NCBI GenBank assembly: GCA_020740775.1
Contig: JAHEWK010000007.1
Coordinates: forward strand, 1,984,001-2,048,000
Direction: 5' to 3'
DNA: 64,000 nucleotides
Source: Ilyonectria destructans
Taxonomy: Eukaryota > Ascomycota > Sordariomycetes > Hypocreales > Nectriaceae
In this document: piece by piece, positions 47,139 to 58,746 of the stretch
Position numbering within the stretch: position 1 is the first letter of the stretch
How the letters are laid out: each line of letters opens with the position of its first letter
Notes under the pieces: generated by a model
The model's database searches: none
What the model was told of the DNA's origin: nothing
What the model saw: the letters and a program-made list of their open reading frames with translations, nothing else
Made by a program: the position numbers and the translations under genes

Positions 47139-50100
47139 GGTGGATTGATTTTAGGATATTAGAATATCCTAATTGAAGGGGAGTAATTCAGAAAATTTGA
47201 TGTCACCTAGGTGAGACGACCATTGGCGTTTTATACTGGGGTGGTTGAAGATGGCTGGTTTAAAGGTTGCACACCATGAACTGGACAAGGGATGAGAATG
47301 GCAAGTGAACACCGGGTCCAACGCCGATCGCTAGTGAGTGTGTGGCTCAAAAATGCTCCACCGTATGACCCTTGAAGTTAACGAATAACGGTCTGGCTCG
47401 TTTCCGATACGGCGTGGCTGGGAAGGTGGTAATCGGAGGCGATAAGAGGCTGATAGATGTCGAGATCTCATACGCGGTAAGACTTGGCGACGGGGGCAAG
47501 CTACTCCGAACGGACAACGGTGAAGGACACCATTGGTAACTCGGATGTGATCCCGATCAAATGATTCCACGTGATGAGGACTGACTAGACAATAACGGAT
47601 TTGACCGAGCTAGCTTGTTCGACCAGCAATCTAGACTCCTTGTCGTGGGAGCACGATTCAGCCTAGCGCCAACTCAATACCGGGACACACGGCGACAGCG
47701 GGGAGACATTCCTTTCCCAGATTTGTGATAAGGCAGAAAAGGCTGAATGCGACTACTTCAAAGATATGTTATCAGGCGCGGCTGATATGAGGATGGGGGA
47801 TATGAGACGCGGCCTATGGGGCTGCAATCCGTACTCCCGGAGTCACCCCTATTGAGGATGACGGACAGGTTTGCAGGACTAGGGTACGATGCCAAGCGTT
47901 TGGTTTGCACACTAGATAACATGTTCACTAGCATAAACACAGCTCCAATCGGCAGCCGCAGATAGCAGTCGTCGCGGTGGATTACCTGGTGTTTAGGCCC
48001 AGGTATTACACGGCGACAGCGTCAGGGTGTCATGCGAACCTAGTATGCGAGCAGCGGGCGTAGAAGTAGCGGTATCTCTTAAATTCAGCGTTGAAGCTCT
48101 TCGTCAATCAGACCGAGATGTGCCAGTAGCTGGATTTATAAGATGGTCCCTCTGCAGTGCGGAGCTGCAGTGGACCACCTCTCGAGATTACGTCGCTCAT
48201 GCCCAGGAGGATGACCGAGAGAACGATCTTCGGCATGCAAAAGCCGTAATGCGCTGATAATTTATGAGCTATGGTGATCCGACAAACTGGGAGTCCAGAC
48301 TTCTAGAATCGCGATACCGAATGCACAATGGAAGGTCAAGCCGATCAGTGCAGGCTTCTCGGCAAACCTCACGTTAGCTCCCGCATATGCTGATGATTTA
48401 AACCCAATGAACCCTGTATAACGAGAAAGCTGAAAGCCGACTTGATCACGCTGGTATTGTAACGCGACCTCTCCGTCATGTCCTTGCCCGCCACCCCAGC
48501 CCATTGCCTTGTCGCCACATGGCAAACGCGGGGTTGCCTTTCCTCTCAATGGAATAGCACACCCGATATTGCGGGTTAGTGTAAGCGATACTACGAACGC
48601 CTCTCTGGGGTCTCCACCTTGCCCCCTCCCGGCCCTCCCGTGTTTTTATGGGAGGCGCAGCGATGGATGCCGATTCCAATGACCCCTCAGTACAGTATCG
48701 GATAGCTTCCGTCGCCACTGGGTTCGTACAAACTCTGGAACCTTTCGGTTCGGATGGCGTTCCGTAGTGTTGTGTAAAGCTATCGTGAACGGTGTCGTGT
48801 GGCGTCAGAACGGCAACAGCCACCCCTGCTAGCCATCATTTTGCATGATGCTTGCCACGGGGATGGCGCAGTAAGATGAGCTGGGCCCCCTGGAGAATAA
48901 AGTTGCATCTCGGTTTGCCCATCAATGAACGCTACGGAAGTCATTCCGATTCAGCTTGTCCCCTCTGATACCAGCAATTTCTTATATCTTCGCTAAGACT
49001 TGCCAGCCGTTGAGGTCGGAGTAAAATGAAATGTAAGTGCCCCAATCTCTTCGACGGTCGTGACCACCATGGCGATTGGCTTCTTGCTTATTTTCAGGCG
49101 TAGTGACACATCCCTAGACTGGGTGTGAAAGGCTAGGTATCCATGGATACGGTTGGATAAGTGCAATAGGAGATCTACGAGTAGCTTGGGTACCCGAGCA
49201 TAGATCGGTGCCGTAGGAGGGTAGATAATTATATTTGAACATTATTTAGATACCCACGGGTAACAGTGGCTCTTAAACAAGTATCCACAGGATATGTAGA
49301 AGGACCAATGGATACCCAAGGCCCTTAGTACCTTTAGTTGAGACCCATGGACTCTCGTCCACCTCAGTGATGAGCCATGACCTATTTACTTATGGGCCAT
49401 AGACTACTCATCGTAAAATGCCACGGACGTACCCCCAATAGGACTTAGCCTATCATTTAGCTTCCTGGAGATCGGCCCATTCTGGTAATGCCTCTCATTA
49501 AATAAGAGGTGTCTTACTACGGGTTGGTACCCGAATCGCTGGTTGCGTTACTACCTGAATGAACGTGAACATGGTGTGTTCGGCCCCAGGTGGCGCATAA
49601 TCATGGGGTTCCCCAGGACGAGTAAATCTGGGGAGCAGGAACAGGGACTATGGTGGGTCCACAAACCTCGTAGCGGGACCTCTTCCATTTACTGTAGCTC
49701 TTCCATTCCTCCCTTGTCATCGACGGCGCTTTATCAAGTGTTCAAAGACTGCAGTAATCCACTCAGAGATGGAGGATATTCACCATCCTGCCTTGACACC
49801 CACCGGAGATCTTCCACAACAGGTGTTTGGTCTTTTATAAAGCCTTTTGATTGTGAGATTTGCTACTGGGACTGATTCATCTTTCGCCGATGCGTATTAT
49901 ATCATACGTCTTTGGATCCGGCTACGGTGTGACGGCGGCTACCCATTTGTCCGTGATGGCATGCTGAGAAGGATTTACTCCAAGTCGAGCCCCCGACTAC
50001 GTCAAGAAATGACAGGCAAAATATTTTCGTACTACCTATTGGTCTATCTAGCGATTTAATAATTTAATAAAGCCAAGCGCATAAAATCAATCCCATTCAT

Positions 50101-50295
50101 ATGGATGATGCGGGCGGGTAAGCATTTAAACGACTCGCGGTGGGGAAACGCGGGGAAGCAGGGATGGAGTCCCATTCACCCTAGACTACTAGACAACGGT
50201 CCACAAATGAACTTTTGCAGGAGCTGAAGAGCTGATTTTGGTCAGTGTTTCTCTCTCCGCAAAGTCCCTGCTAGGCTGTCGGTTCAATATGCGAC
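47139..50295. other. gene-poor stretch between permease and catabolic cluster
   Basis: No supported gene. The part at 49130-49330 is rich in GGATACC/TATCCA words, including a perfect 14-bp palindrome GTATCCATGGATAC at 49137-49150. This could be the trace of a decayed repeat but is not enough to name one. Confidence 0.4.
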
Positions 50296-52825
50296 ATGCC
50301 AGACCAAGAGAGCTCTTCGTCGCGGTCCGGTGGAGACACTCCTCGCCTACCGATTCCGCTGCATCCCATTCCCAACGCGAGGCCATCTTCAGTGCCGCTG
50401 TCGCCGATGAGCTGTCGATCATGTCGTCAGAGAAAGGTGTTGTATTAATCATGTATTCGTTATTGAGTCGTGTTTAACAGATCATACAGTCTAAATGCTC
50501 TCGGAGAGTCCCGACTTGCGAAACCTGCCAACGCCATGGCTTTACGTGTATCTACGGTACTGAGAACTCCTCGAATATTAGCACGATGATCCTTGTTGAC
50601 TCAGAAATGCAGACGCCATACCAAAGAAGCGGGTTCCCAACTCTCATCTAGTCAAAGATCTGCTCAATCGTGTACATAGTCTTGAGCGTGAGCGGCAAGG
50701 AATAGAGCCCCCTGCACAACAGGACGAGGTAAATGACACACCGACCACGCTAGTAGCCCAACAGGAGTTGAGCTATTGCCCCTCAGAGTTGCCAGACTCT
50801 GGAATACTCCCCCAAAATACCCAACCCGATATCCCCACTCGTCGAGAGATGCTTGGGGCGTTTTTCACACACGTCCATGGGAATCCTTATATTTTTGTCC
50901 ATGAAGGCACCTTACGGAGACAGTTCCTCAATTTTCAAGTGTCTGGTGCTTTTCTCTACTCCTTATGCGCGTTATGTACATGGTAGGTTGGTGTTTTAGT
51001 CTATCATAAGAGACTAGCTAAGAATTAACCTAGCTATATGACCCGGATCGATCAGAACACTCCAAATCGCCAGTCCGAAGAGTATTTGCAACTCGCAGAG
51101 TCCGCCGAAGATTCCCTAAATCTTTCTCTTGAAAGCATACGGGCCAGTATCCTGCAAATACTCTGCCTCCTGTACCTTGGCCATGGTGCTCGAGCCTGGA
51201 TGAAGTTGGGCTCCGCGATCCGTATGGTTCAAGGTATGGAATTGCACAAAGAGCCATCAAGAAATAATGAAACAACGAGTTATCGCGATTCAGTACGACT
51301 GTGTATTCATACACTTTATTCTATGGATCGATTTAGCGTCTGCGGTTCTAATAGGCCGATGATGTTCAACGATGACACACTCCGGGACTATCGATTACCA
51401 ACTCCAGACGGCATCTTCGGAGAGATGACTGTCAACACCACCGGAACCACCAAATTCAGCGAACTGTTGACATATGGTAGCAGCCAAAGTCAGCCGCAGA
51501 CCATCATGCATATGTTCACGAGTATTGTTGTGCTGCTAGGGAAATGCAACAACTACTTACAGAGCGGAGGCGTTCAAGGCGATAGCCACTTCCCGTGGCA
51601 TCCAAGGTCTAATCTTTCCAGCCTAGTCAGTGAGCTGGGTAAATGGAAAGACCGGGTCGAGTCTGCAATCGCCCCTGCAAATCTCGACTGTTCACAAACA
51701 ACCACAGTCAACCGATTCTACCTGAGTTGGTTTATATACCACTTAATCTTCGTTCGCCTCTATCGGCAGTTCCTTCCCTTGATATCAGGGTCTACCGCCT
51801 CAGACGATTCATCGGATCCGTGGCAGCAAGAAACATCGAAGAAATGTGTAGAACACGCCGCCAGGATTTCCGAGCTTTGTGCCCAAGCCCAAATTCATGG
51901 CTACTCTTGGCCTTACTTTACATCGTAAGTCTCTGAGGTTGCGCTTTATGGGTTGGGGACTATACTAACGAGACAGATCTTGTCTTGGGTCAGCTGGAAC
52001 TGTGCTGATTCACGCTGCGCACTACGAGAGTTCTGCTAGCCACAAACCCCATCTTGTGAATATCGTTGAGAAGCTTTTGGACATGCGCGTTCAAAACACT
52101 CTCGTTAGCCACCAGGTCTGAACTACACCGACATGCCTTTTTCCCTGCAGTTACTGATAATTATAAGTGTGAAATGTTGAGACAAATGCACAGGCTTCAT
52201 GCTGTGATGATACGCAACTATCGCTCTGGGACACTGGTCACGACCAACCTTCACTTGACTCAGTTTTACAAGGTAAGTGGAAGCCTGAACTGCAACCTTG
52301 GTGCACGAAGTTTCATATTTAAGCTTGCTAATTTGTGAGAAACAGAGATATCCCGAAGGGTTATTCAACCCAAGTCACATACCATTTTCCAGAATCGGAG
52401 ATTGGATGGATACTAGGCATGTTACTTGAGATTTACCGCGGCCTGTCGGCTGTTTAGTTGCTGACAATTGTCATAGCCTTGACGGACCTGATGACATCTT
52501 TTCACTAGGCTCACTCTCTCAAAAACTTGGTTCTTTACGTGGGAAGCCGTATGCGTATCATGAGCAATTAGCCGAGTCTGAATCATCCGGACAGTCAACA
52601 ATATCACCTCTGGGTAGCGGGTCGATGGCAACACCTGGTTCATTCTCAGAAGCATCACAAAATTACCCGTCTTCCCTGATGTATGCACTTGATGGGTATT
52701 TCGAATTTGAAGCATCTTCTTCAGGATCCCAGGCGATGTCGGGAAATGCGCACACAGATCCATGTGAAGGTATCGGGCAGGATCTCATAGACTCGGTACG
52801 GTACAGCCTGTTTCAATTCAGGTGA
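50296..52825 (+). CDS. Zn2Cys6 transcription factor with Fungal_trans domain, 697 aa, eight exons
   Basis: Exons are 50296-50436, 50490-50556, 50652-50982, 51034-51924, 51977-52115, 52168-52272, 52346-52416 and 52477-52825, together 698 codons including the stop. The zinc cluster spans exons 1-2 with Cys40, 43, 50, 57, 60 and 67 (SCRSCRQRK|SKCSRRVPTCETCQRHGFTC), followed by a short coiled-coil linker (VKDLLNRVHSLERERQG). The middle region is a Fungal_trans domain (SIRASILQILCLLYLGHGAR, then AWMKLGSAIRMVQGMELHKE). The last intron (52417-52476) has a GC donor (AG|GCATGT), a CTGAC branch site and a TAG acceptor. The other introns are GT-AG. As the first gene of the catabolic cluster it is the likely pathway activator, which is inference from position. 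Confidence 0.88.
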
Positions 52826-53514
52826 TATTCAGCTAAATTAACTCGCCAAGGTTCTCCAACAGGCCGCAGAAGATGGTTTCCGAGGGTTGGAGTATTAGGG
52901 TGGTATCGAGGTCCTAAAGTGCAACCAAGTGCTTGGATCTCCTCTTCACCTACGAACGAATGGCATACGAGTCGAGAGCGAGGCAATTCTTGGAATTCAC
53001 AAGCAGCTTGGGATTAAACGCCAGAAACGTTTTACATGATGATGGAGCCTGAAAATAGACTAAACATACACATTGAATTAAGCTCGTCCTGGGCAGCTGG
53101 GGCTTCACTTAATGGTGACTTGATGCGATTTCAATCTGGCCTACGTGTTTTCCAATCTCGACAATAAATATTGTACATGATCCTTCCCAACAATGCGGTG
53201 CATTCTTTACTACAAAACCCATCTGAGAACGTCTCTCCTGCCCACGGCATCTCAAATCGTGATGTACATTTACAGCCGAGGTAATCGTACACAGCTCATC
53301 TCGGATTGGCGGACTCAAGACGCGCTCCGGTTGGCGGACTCGTCTGGTTCCGATTCCCCACACTCCGTAAGAGCTTAGACGCTATCTCGGTAAACATGGA
53401 GAGGAGCGCCTAAATATTTACCCCTTGCGCTCAGCCGGCATCACGTCAATTGCGAAATGGAGAGGTCAAGGTGCGACTGGCAAGATATGTCAACTGACTA
53501 GGATATGAGGCACC
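52826..53514. promoter_or_regulatory. upstream region of the QutR-like gene
   Basis: I see no coding exon that would supply a longer N-terminus for the repressor-like gene. The part nearest the gene carries two CGG-type boxes, listed separately. Confidence 0.4.
53302..53341 (+). promoter_or_regulatory. two candidate Zn2Cys6 operator boxes
   Basis: Two direct boxes, CGGATTGGCGGACTC (53302-53316) and CGGTTGGCGGACTC (53328-53341), lie about 175-215 bp before the QutR-like start. Each has tandem CGG half-sites (spacing 4 and 3) and an ATTGG or TTGG core. The 12-mer GATTGGCGGACT recurs exactly at 57411-57422 on the opposite strand. Confidence 0.5.
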
Positions 53515-55535
53515 ATGGCTTGTCTAATCCTCGTTTACGATGTTGACCACTCGTTTTTGATCGATCTGGCCGCCAGCATAACGGGCTATGCTCTACAACC
53601 AAGGAACTACCAATTGAGCAACGGCGTCCGCCCGAGTTCTATCGTAGCATATGACAGGAAATACGTCCCGTCTTCGGATGTGCGGCTCATCAAGACCCGT
53701 ACCAACACGCCAGTCTTGAGCATCAATCTGAGATGTCTAGACGCCGTTAAGCAACAATGCAAGGAGCACGATGGAGCTGTCGATGCTTTCGACCACGAGT
53801 ACCTATTCGTGAAGGGAAAATTTCACCGAAAAGAATTTTGTCGATTTCTATCGTTTGTCACTGGACAATCTGACCCGTTCTCTCATATCAGGGGGAAGAA
53901 GAGATCAGTGTACATTGGTCTGACCTATCCAAACGTCCGCGTCGCTTTATCCAATATGGCCATTGTGTCTGTCGGAGCAGATGCGCTCGAGCTGAGGGTC
54001 GATCTTCTTCACGAAGAAGGCCAAGAGGGAACTCTTCCATCGCTGGATTATGTTGCTGAACAGTTGATGACCCTGAGGCTTCAGTCGGAACTACCGATCA
54101 TCTTCTGTATTCGATTGATACCATCAGGCGGAAAGTGAGTTTCCCTGCCAGAATTCATCGGTGCGCGATCTAACTGCGCCGTAGATGGCCCCTGAGCGAA
54201 ATGCCTCTTGCTATAACGTACCTTCAAAAGGCATTACAGTGGGGTGTTGAGTTTATCGACCTGGAAGATCTGTTCAGTAATGAACTAAGAGCCTCACTTC
54301 TGCCTCGCAAGGGACACACCAAGGTCATCGCTTCCCACCACGACTTTTCGGGACAATTGGACTGGACGTCTCCAGAGACATTAGATATATACAGAACCTG
54401 TTCCGAATTCGGAGATGTGGTCCAGATTGCAGGCGTGGCTACAGATCTCAGCGAGACGTTTGAAGTTCAACGATTCCGTGGCAAGGTCGTGCGTGCTTCC
54501 AGCTCGTCAAGCCCTCCTCTAACCGCTTTCAATACCGGACGAGGCGGAAAACTCTCCAGGATTCTCAATCCTTTCCTGCAGGCAACGACACACCCGCTGC
54601 TGCCAACTAGCAGTGCTCCAGATCAGCTATCATTAGTTGAAGTCAATGGGTATGCTTGGTCTTGAACACCTTTGCTGGCGCTAGCATCCACTAACAAGCT
54701 TAGTGTTCTTGCGGTTCTAGGCGAGATAGTCCCCAAGAAAATCTACGTCTTCCAAGACCCCGATATTGATGCTGCACTCATAGACAAGTGCTTCAATGAG
54801 TTGAATTTGCCTCACCAAGCTGTGCCACTAAGCCCGAGGCAGGATTCAAGTGTCCAGTTGCTCCTGAGCGAAGCAGATTGCGGTGGGGCAGTCTTTGACT
54901 TCTCATCTACCTTCTCAGACCAATTAGTCCTAGCATCTCGCAGTCCCGAGGCTATTCTCACTGGATCAGTGGACACTATCAGCATAGAAGACGGTCGCCT
55001 TATTGGGCATAACTGTCTTTCTCTGGGGATTAGATCGCTGCTGGTTCAGGAACATTCCCCTTCCGCTATCAAAGGGCAAGATGTGCTAGTAATTGGCCGG
55101 TCATTTACTGAAGCATCATGTGTTGTCTCCGCATTGCTCTCGCTAGAATGCGGACAAATATTTACACTCGGCTTCTCAGTACCGCCCGAGATTACAGAAA
55201 AGGCAGTAACGTGTACGACAACCGAATTCGAAGATGCTCTTACATCTGTAGGAGTTTTCTCCACCTTATCAATGCAGGATCGGAACTTCCTGGCCCCTCT
55301 CCTAGGTCTCATTTCCAACCGACACGCCAAGAGCAAGACCCAAGCATTAGTATACATGGACATTCATGGTTCTCAGAAAGATGCAGCGGTGAGGGTTGCA
55401 CGAGCGGCGGGATGGAGCACCATTATGAAGGAGAATATCTCGGCTGCAGTCCTGGCGGCGAGGCTGAGGGTCCTTGTCGACCAGTCGATTCATCCTGATT
55501 TCCTCAGAATGGTGAGGAGGCAGCAATTGTACTAA
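53515..55535 (+). CDS. QutR-like quinate-pathway repressor (pseudo-AROM protein), 638 aa, three exons
   Basis: Exons are 53515-54134, 54185-54649 and 54704-55535. Residues ~130-350 form a type I 3-dehydroquinase domain (VSVGADALELRVDLLHEE, IIFCIRLIPSGGK, VIASHHDF with H259). Residues ~370-638 form a shikimate-dehydrogenase-like domain (LILTGSVDTISIEDGRLIGH-type segment, then DVLVIGRSFTEASCVV). The Schiff-base lysine of dehydroquinase is replaced by Gln287 (GDVVQIAG). The first ~125 residues stand where shikimate kinase would be but lack a P-loop. QUTR and QA-1S repressors are known to derive from the last three AROM domains, so a regulatory pseudoenzyme sensing a pathway metabolite is the best reading. 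It is shorter at the N-terminus than I expect for QUTR, so a missing 5' exon is possible. Confidence 0.85.
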
Positions 55536-55701
55536 TCATGAACTTGAGATTTGTAAATAGGCGGCATCTTGGTACATAATGAGATATACCCTGGTGAGCC
55601 AGCTTTCCTAGACAAGCTTGTTGGCGTTTTATCTAGGCTACATGAAACGACCATTGTATTTTACTTCCATCCGACTCATACAGTCTCATACAGTATACCC
55701 G

Positions 55702-57192
55702 TCACAATTTTGCCTGGGTAAGCTTTGTAGACTCGCCCAAGTCTGCCAGTGCTGCTTGTCCAGCCCATTGTCCGGTGACAAAGGCCTGCGCCAGTCCACC
55801 ACCGTACCGCCAATTTGAGAATCCTCCAGCATCCATGCCACAGCTGTAGAGGCCGTCAACCGTCTTTCCATCTGCATCCAAAACTCGAGCGGACGTGTCA
55901 ATCTTCAGACCCCCGTACGTGAACGTGATTGAAGGCTGAACTTCCAAGGCCCAGAACGGTCCTCCCGATGTTCCCTCAAACGCTGGGTGAGGAGCATGGT
56001 TGAGACCAATGGGGGCATCTATGACTTGGGCAGTCTCATTCTTCACAGTCTGATTGTACTCTGCAATCGTCTTTCGTAGTGCAACTTCCGGGACACCCCA
56101 TTGCGCGACGCGCTCAAGCAGCGTCTCTATCGAGTTTGCACTCGTTACTCTCCCGCCGAACGATTTGGCCTTCTCAAGTCTATCAATCTTGCCCGCGTTT
56201 GGGAATACTTCGCCGAGTGCCCAGCGTTTCCTGACATCGTCGTTGAGGATCATGTAGCCAATACGTCCAGGCTGGCGGGCAAGTTCCTGGTTGTTGACTT
56301 CGTCGCCGAATGTCTCGTCGCAAAATCTTCGTCCATCGCGGTTCACCAGAACCGAGTAGCCAGACTGAAACTGGGCCAAGTGGATGAAGTGAGACGGGTC
56401 CACGTCGCGGCGCTGCAGAGGAGACGGCAATAGGTGGCCGTAGAAAGTAGACAGGCCTCGACTGGTCCCTGCACCAACTTGGCTTCCGAGCTTAAAGCCA
56501 TCGCCAGTCGAGTACGGGTTTGATCGGACAAAGATGTTGTCAGCACCAAGTCCAATATGCTCTGAGACGAGTTTGGGGCTTCCTTGAAAGCCGCCAGTGG
56601 CAATCAGGACAGCACGAGCGGAACAATGAACCAATGACCCATCGTCCCTTCGGAGAATGGCCCCGGCGATTCGAGATCCTGGGACATCAGGCGACTCTTG
56701 GATGAGGCGGACTGCGGATGTCTTGGTCATTATTTGTGTTGACGGGCTCGACGTGATGATTGACTCGGCTCGAGCGAGCCATTGTGGGATGTCAATAGGG
56801 AAGCCAATTCCAATGGTCATGATACCGTTAAACTGATCGTGTGTTTTGATGCCATTTTCTCTCATCCATTCCACCGCATTGGGGTAGTCGGAGAGGAATT
56901 TGGTGAGCAGTTGAGGCTCGGCATGGGGAATGGTGGACAAGGCTATCTCAGGACCTTTAGGGGCCCAAAACATGCCTGCAGAACTAATTGAAATGTCAGT
57001 AATGAATCATTTTGTGTGGTACAATCACAGAGTAACTCACAGTTTGGAGGAACCGCCGAGAGTATCGCTCTTCTCGACAACAACACATCGTACCTTCGAC
57101 GAGCTGCTCACGGCTATTGCGGCAGACAACCCGGACATTCCCCCACCGATAATGAGAACATCGGTGTTGATGTGGTCGATTTTCGACGTCAT
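55702..57192 (-). CDS. FAD-dependent oxidoreductase (FAD_binding_2, fumarate-reductase/KstD-like), 477 aa, two exons
   Basis: Exons are 57041-57192 and 55702-56983. The Rossmann motif is DVLIIGGGMSGLSAAIAV, followed by the dehydrogenase-type segment LGGSSKLSAGMFWAPKGPEI. A second FAD-contact region is AVLIATGGFQGSPKL, and the C-terminal family signature is GLYSCGMDAGGFSNWRYGGG with AFVTGQWAGQAA. The protein ends TQAKL, and AKL is a good type 1 peroxisomal signal. Such enzymes introduce or reduce C=C bonds next to a carbonyl, as in 3-ketosteroid dehydrogenase or fumarate reductase. In this cluster, dehydrogenation of a hydroaromatic ring toward an aromatic product is a reasonable inference. 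The gene is divergent from the dehydratase gene and shares its promoter. Confidence 0.88.
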
Positions 57193-57636
57193 TTTGTCTC
57201 CGTGTGGCTTTAATTGGTCAATTCAAGGTTCAGACGAGCTTTCTGCTTTGGCCTCTCTTTTTGTTAATGCTTCGAGGAACATGGACTCATAGAAATATGG
57301 CATGACAGCATTCAGACCTCGGATATGTCTGCTCTATGCCCCGGCGTGACGACAGCAAATGTAAGCAGGGAACGCCACATTCCGAGTTGTCGATCTGTCG
57401 GGGCCTACTCAGTCCGCCAATCACGGAGATGGAGTCGCGATGCACCCCGCAACCAGACGAAGGATGCCCAAGACTCATTGCCGATGCGTTTGCCATTCAC
57501 CTGATGTACGATGCTTCCTTTAAAGGGCCGTGCCTGACAGTCGTACGATTTCTACTGCATCCCAGCCAGTTTCGAACTGTTCATACGATTCTTTGATTCA
57601 CTTATACCAGGGTCCAAGACTCCAAGATCCACCACA
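57193..57636. promoter_or_regulatory. divergent promoter of the FAD oxidoreductase and dehydratase genes
   Basis: 444 bp separates the two start codons. AGTCCGCCAATC at 57411-57422, the reverse complement of GATTGGCGGACT, lies almost exactly in the middle, about 220 bp from each start, and includes a CCAAT box (57416-57420 region). The same 12-mer occurs at 53304-53315 before the repressor gene. This fits shared control by the cluster regulators. Confidence 0.5.
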
Positions 57637-58746
57637 ATGCCTGCCAAACCAATCTCGAATGAACTGGGCATTGCGACCCTTTCCCTGGGTCACTGTAGCA
57701 AGCACTCTCTCGAACCACGGATTCGTGCTGCCGCTGCCGCTGGGTTCGACGTCCTTGATCTCTTTGATGAGGACTGGGCGACGTATCTAGTCGAAAATGG
57801 TCTCGACTCCACTGATCCCTGGGAAGCTACCGAGGAGAAACTTTCTGTTGCCCGCCAATTGCGTGTTTTCGTATCTTCTCTTGGCATGCGCATCGCATGC
57901 ACCCAGCCTCTGAGAGATATTGAAGGCAACCTCATACCCTCAGAACGGGATGCGGCTCTCAATCGCGTGGCAGCCCGGTTTCCGTTTATGCGGGCGTTCG
58001 ACACAGACTTGGTGTTCATGTGCAGTAGCATGCGGCCTGACGATGGCCAAACTACCACGGCCAACTTCCAAACCGTCGTCAGAGATCTGACGAAACTCAG
58101 TGACATGGCTTTGGAGTTTGCAAACAACGACGGCCTCGGAATGCTACGGATTGGGTATGAACCGCTCTCATGGGCCAGGCGCAATACTTGGGCGTCGGCA
58201 TGGGAAGTGGTTCGAGCTGTCGACAGGGAAAATTTCGGGATCATCCTTGATACCTTCAACATTTTGGCGGTAGAGTTCGCAGACCCGTACTCCGAAGAAG
58301 GTGAAGGGAGAATGTTGTACAGCTCGAGAGAGCAAGCATTGCGAATACTCCAGGATTCCATGGCGGCCATGGCTGCAACCGTTCGACCAGAGAAGCTCTT
58401 CTTCGTCCAGGTCGCAGATGCAGAACGCATGGATGCACCGGGATTCCGACCCCCGGAGGATCCCAAGGTCCCAAGGTTTCTCCCATGGTCGCGATTCCAC
58501 CGACTGTTCCCGGAGGAGCAGCACAAAGGCGGGTACATGCCCGTCGAGATGGTGCTGAAGGCAATACTGCAGATGGGATATACGGGCCCTTTGTCCCTAG
58601 AGGTGTTTTCGCATTCTCTACATGTGTCGGGTGAAGCGGTGCCGGGCGATCTTGCATCGCGAGGAATAACTGGGCTCAAGGCCTTGATCAAAAAGGTCGT
58701 AGATAGTTCGAGAGTGAGAGGCGAAAGGCCCAGAGCCAATATTTAG
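57637..58746 (+). CDS. 3-dehydroshikimate dehydratase-like sugar-phosphate isomerase/epimerase fold enzyme, 369 aa
   Basis: Single exon with the ATG at 57637. The TIM-barrel (xylose isomerase-like/AP endonuclease 2) pattern is clear: GIATLSLGHCSKHSLEPRIR, AAGFDVLDLFDEDW, IGYEPLSWARRNTWASAWEV, FGIILDTFNILAVEFADPYS, KLFFVQVADAERMD and GPLSLEVFSHSL. Presumed metal ligands are E175, D205, Q258 and E322. This arrangement is that of fungal 3-dehydroshikimate dehydratases (QutC/Qa-4 type), which convert 3-dehydroshikimate to protocatechuate. The repressor-like and permease-like neighbours support that assignment. A related epimerase or dehydratase acting on a modified hydroaromatic acid is possible. 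Confidence 0.82.
   Translation: MPAKPISNELGIATLSLGHCSKHSLEPRIRAAAAAGFDVLDLFDEDWATYLVENGLDSTDPWEATEEKLSVARQLRVFVSSLGMRIACTQPLRDIEGNLIPSERDAALNRVAARFPFMRAFDTDLVFMCSSMRPDDGQTTTANFQTVVRDLTKLSDMALEFANNDGLGMLRIGYEPLSWARRNTWASAWEVVRAVDRENFGIILDTFNILAVEFADPYSEEGEGRMLYSSREQALRILQDSMAAMAATVRPEKLFFVQVADAERMDAPGFRPPEDPKVPRFLPWSRFHRLFPEEQHKGGYMPVEMVLKAILQMGYTGPLSLEVFSHSLHVSGEAVPGDLASRGITGLKALIKKVVDSSRVRGERPRANI

Noticed and set aside
49137..49150. Perfect palindrome GTATCCATGGATAC as a regulatory site
   Set aside because: A single 14-bp palindrome in a large gene-free stretch is not distinctive and is not near a gene start.
57690..58739. 349-codon open frame on the minus strand
   Set aside because: It lies wholly opposite the dehydratase gene, whose plus-strand frame has clear family motifs. 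The antisense frame is Ser/Arg-rich shadow sequence.
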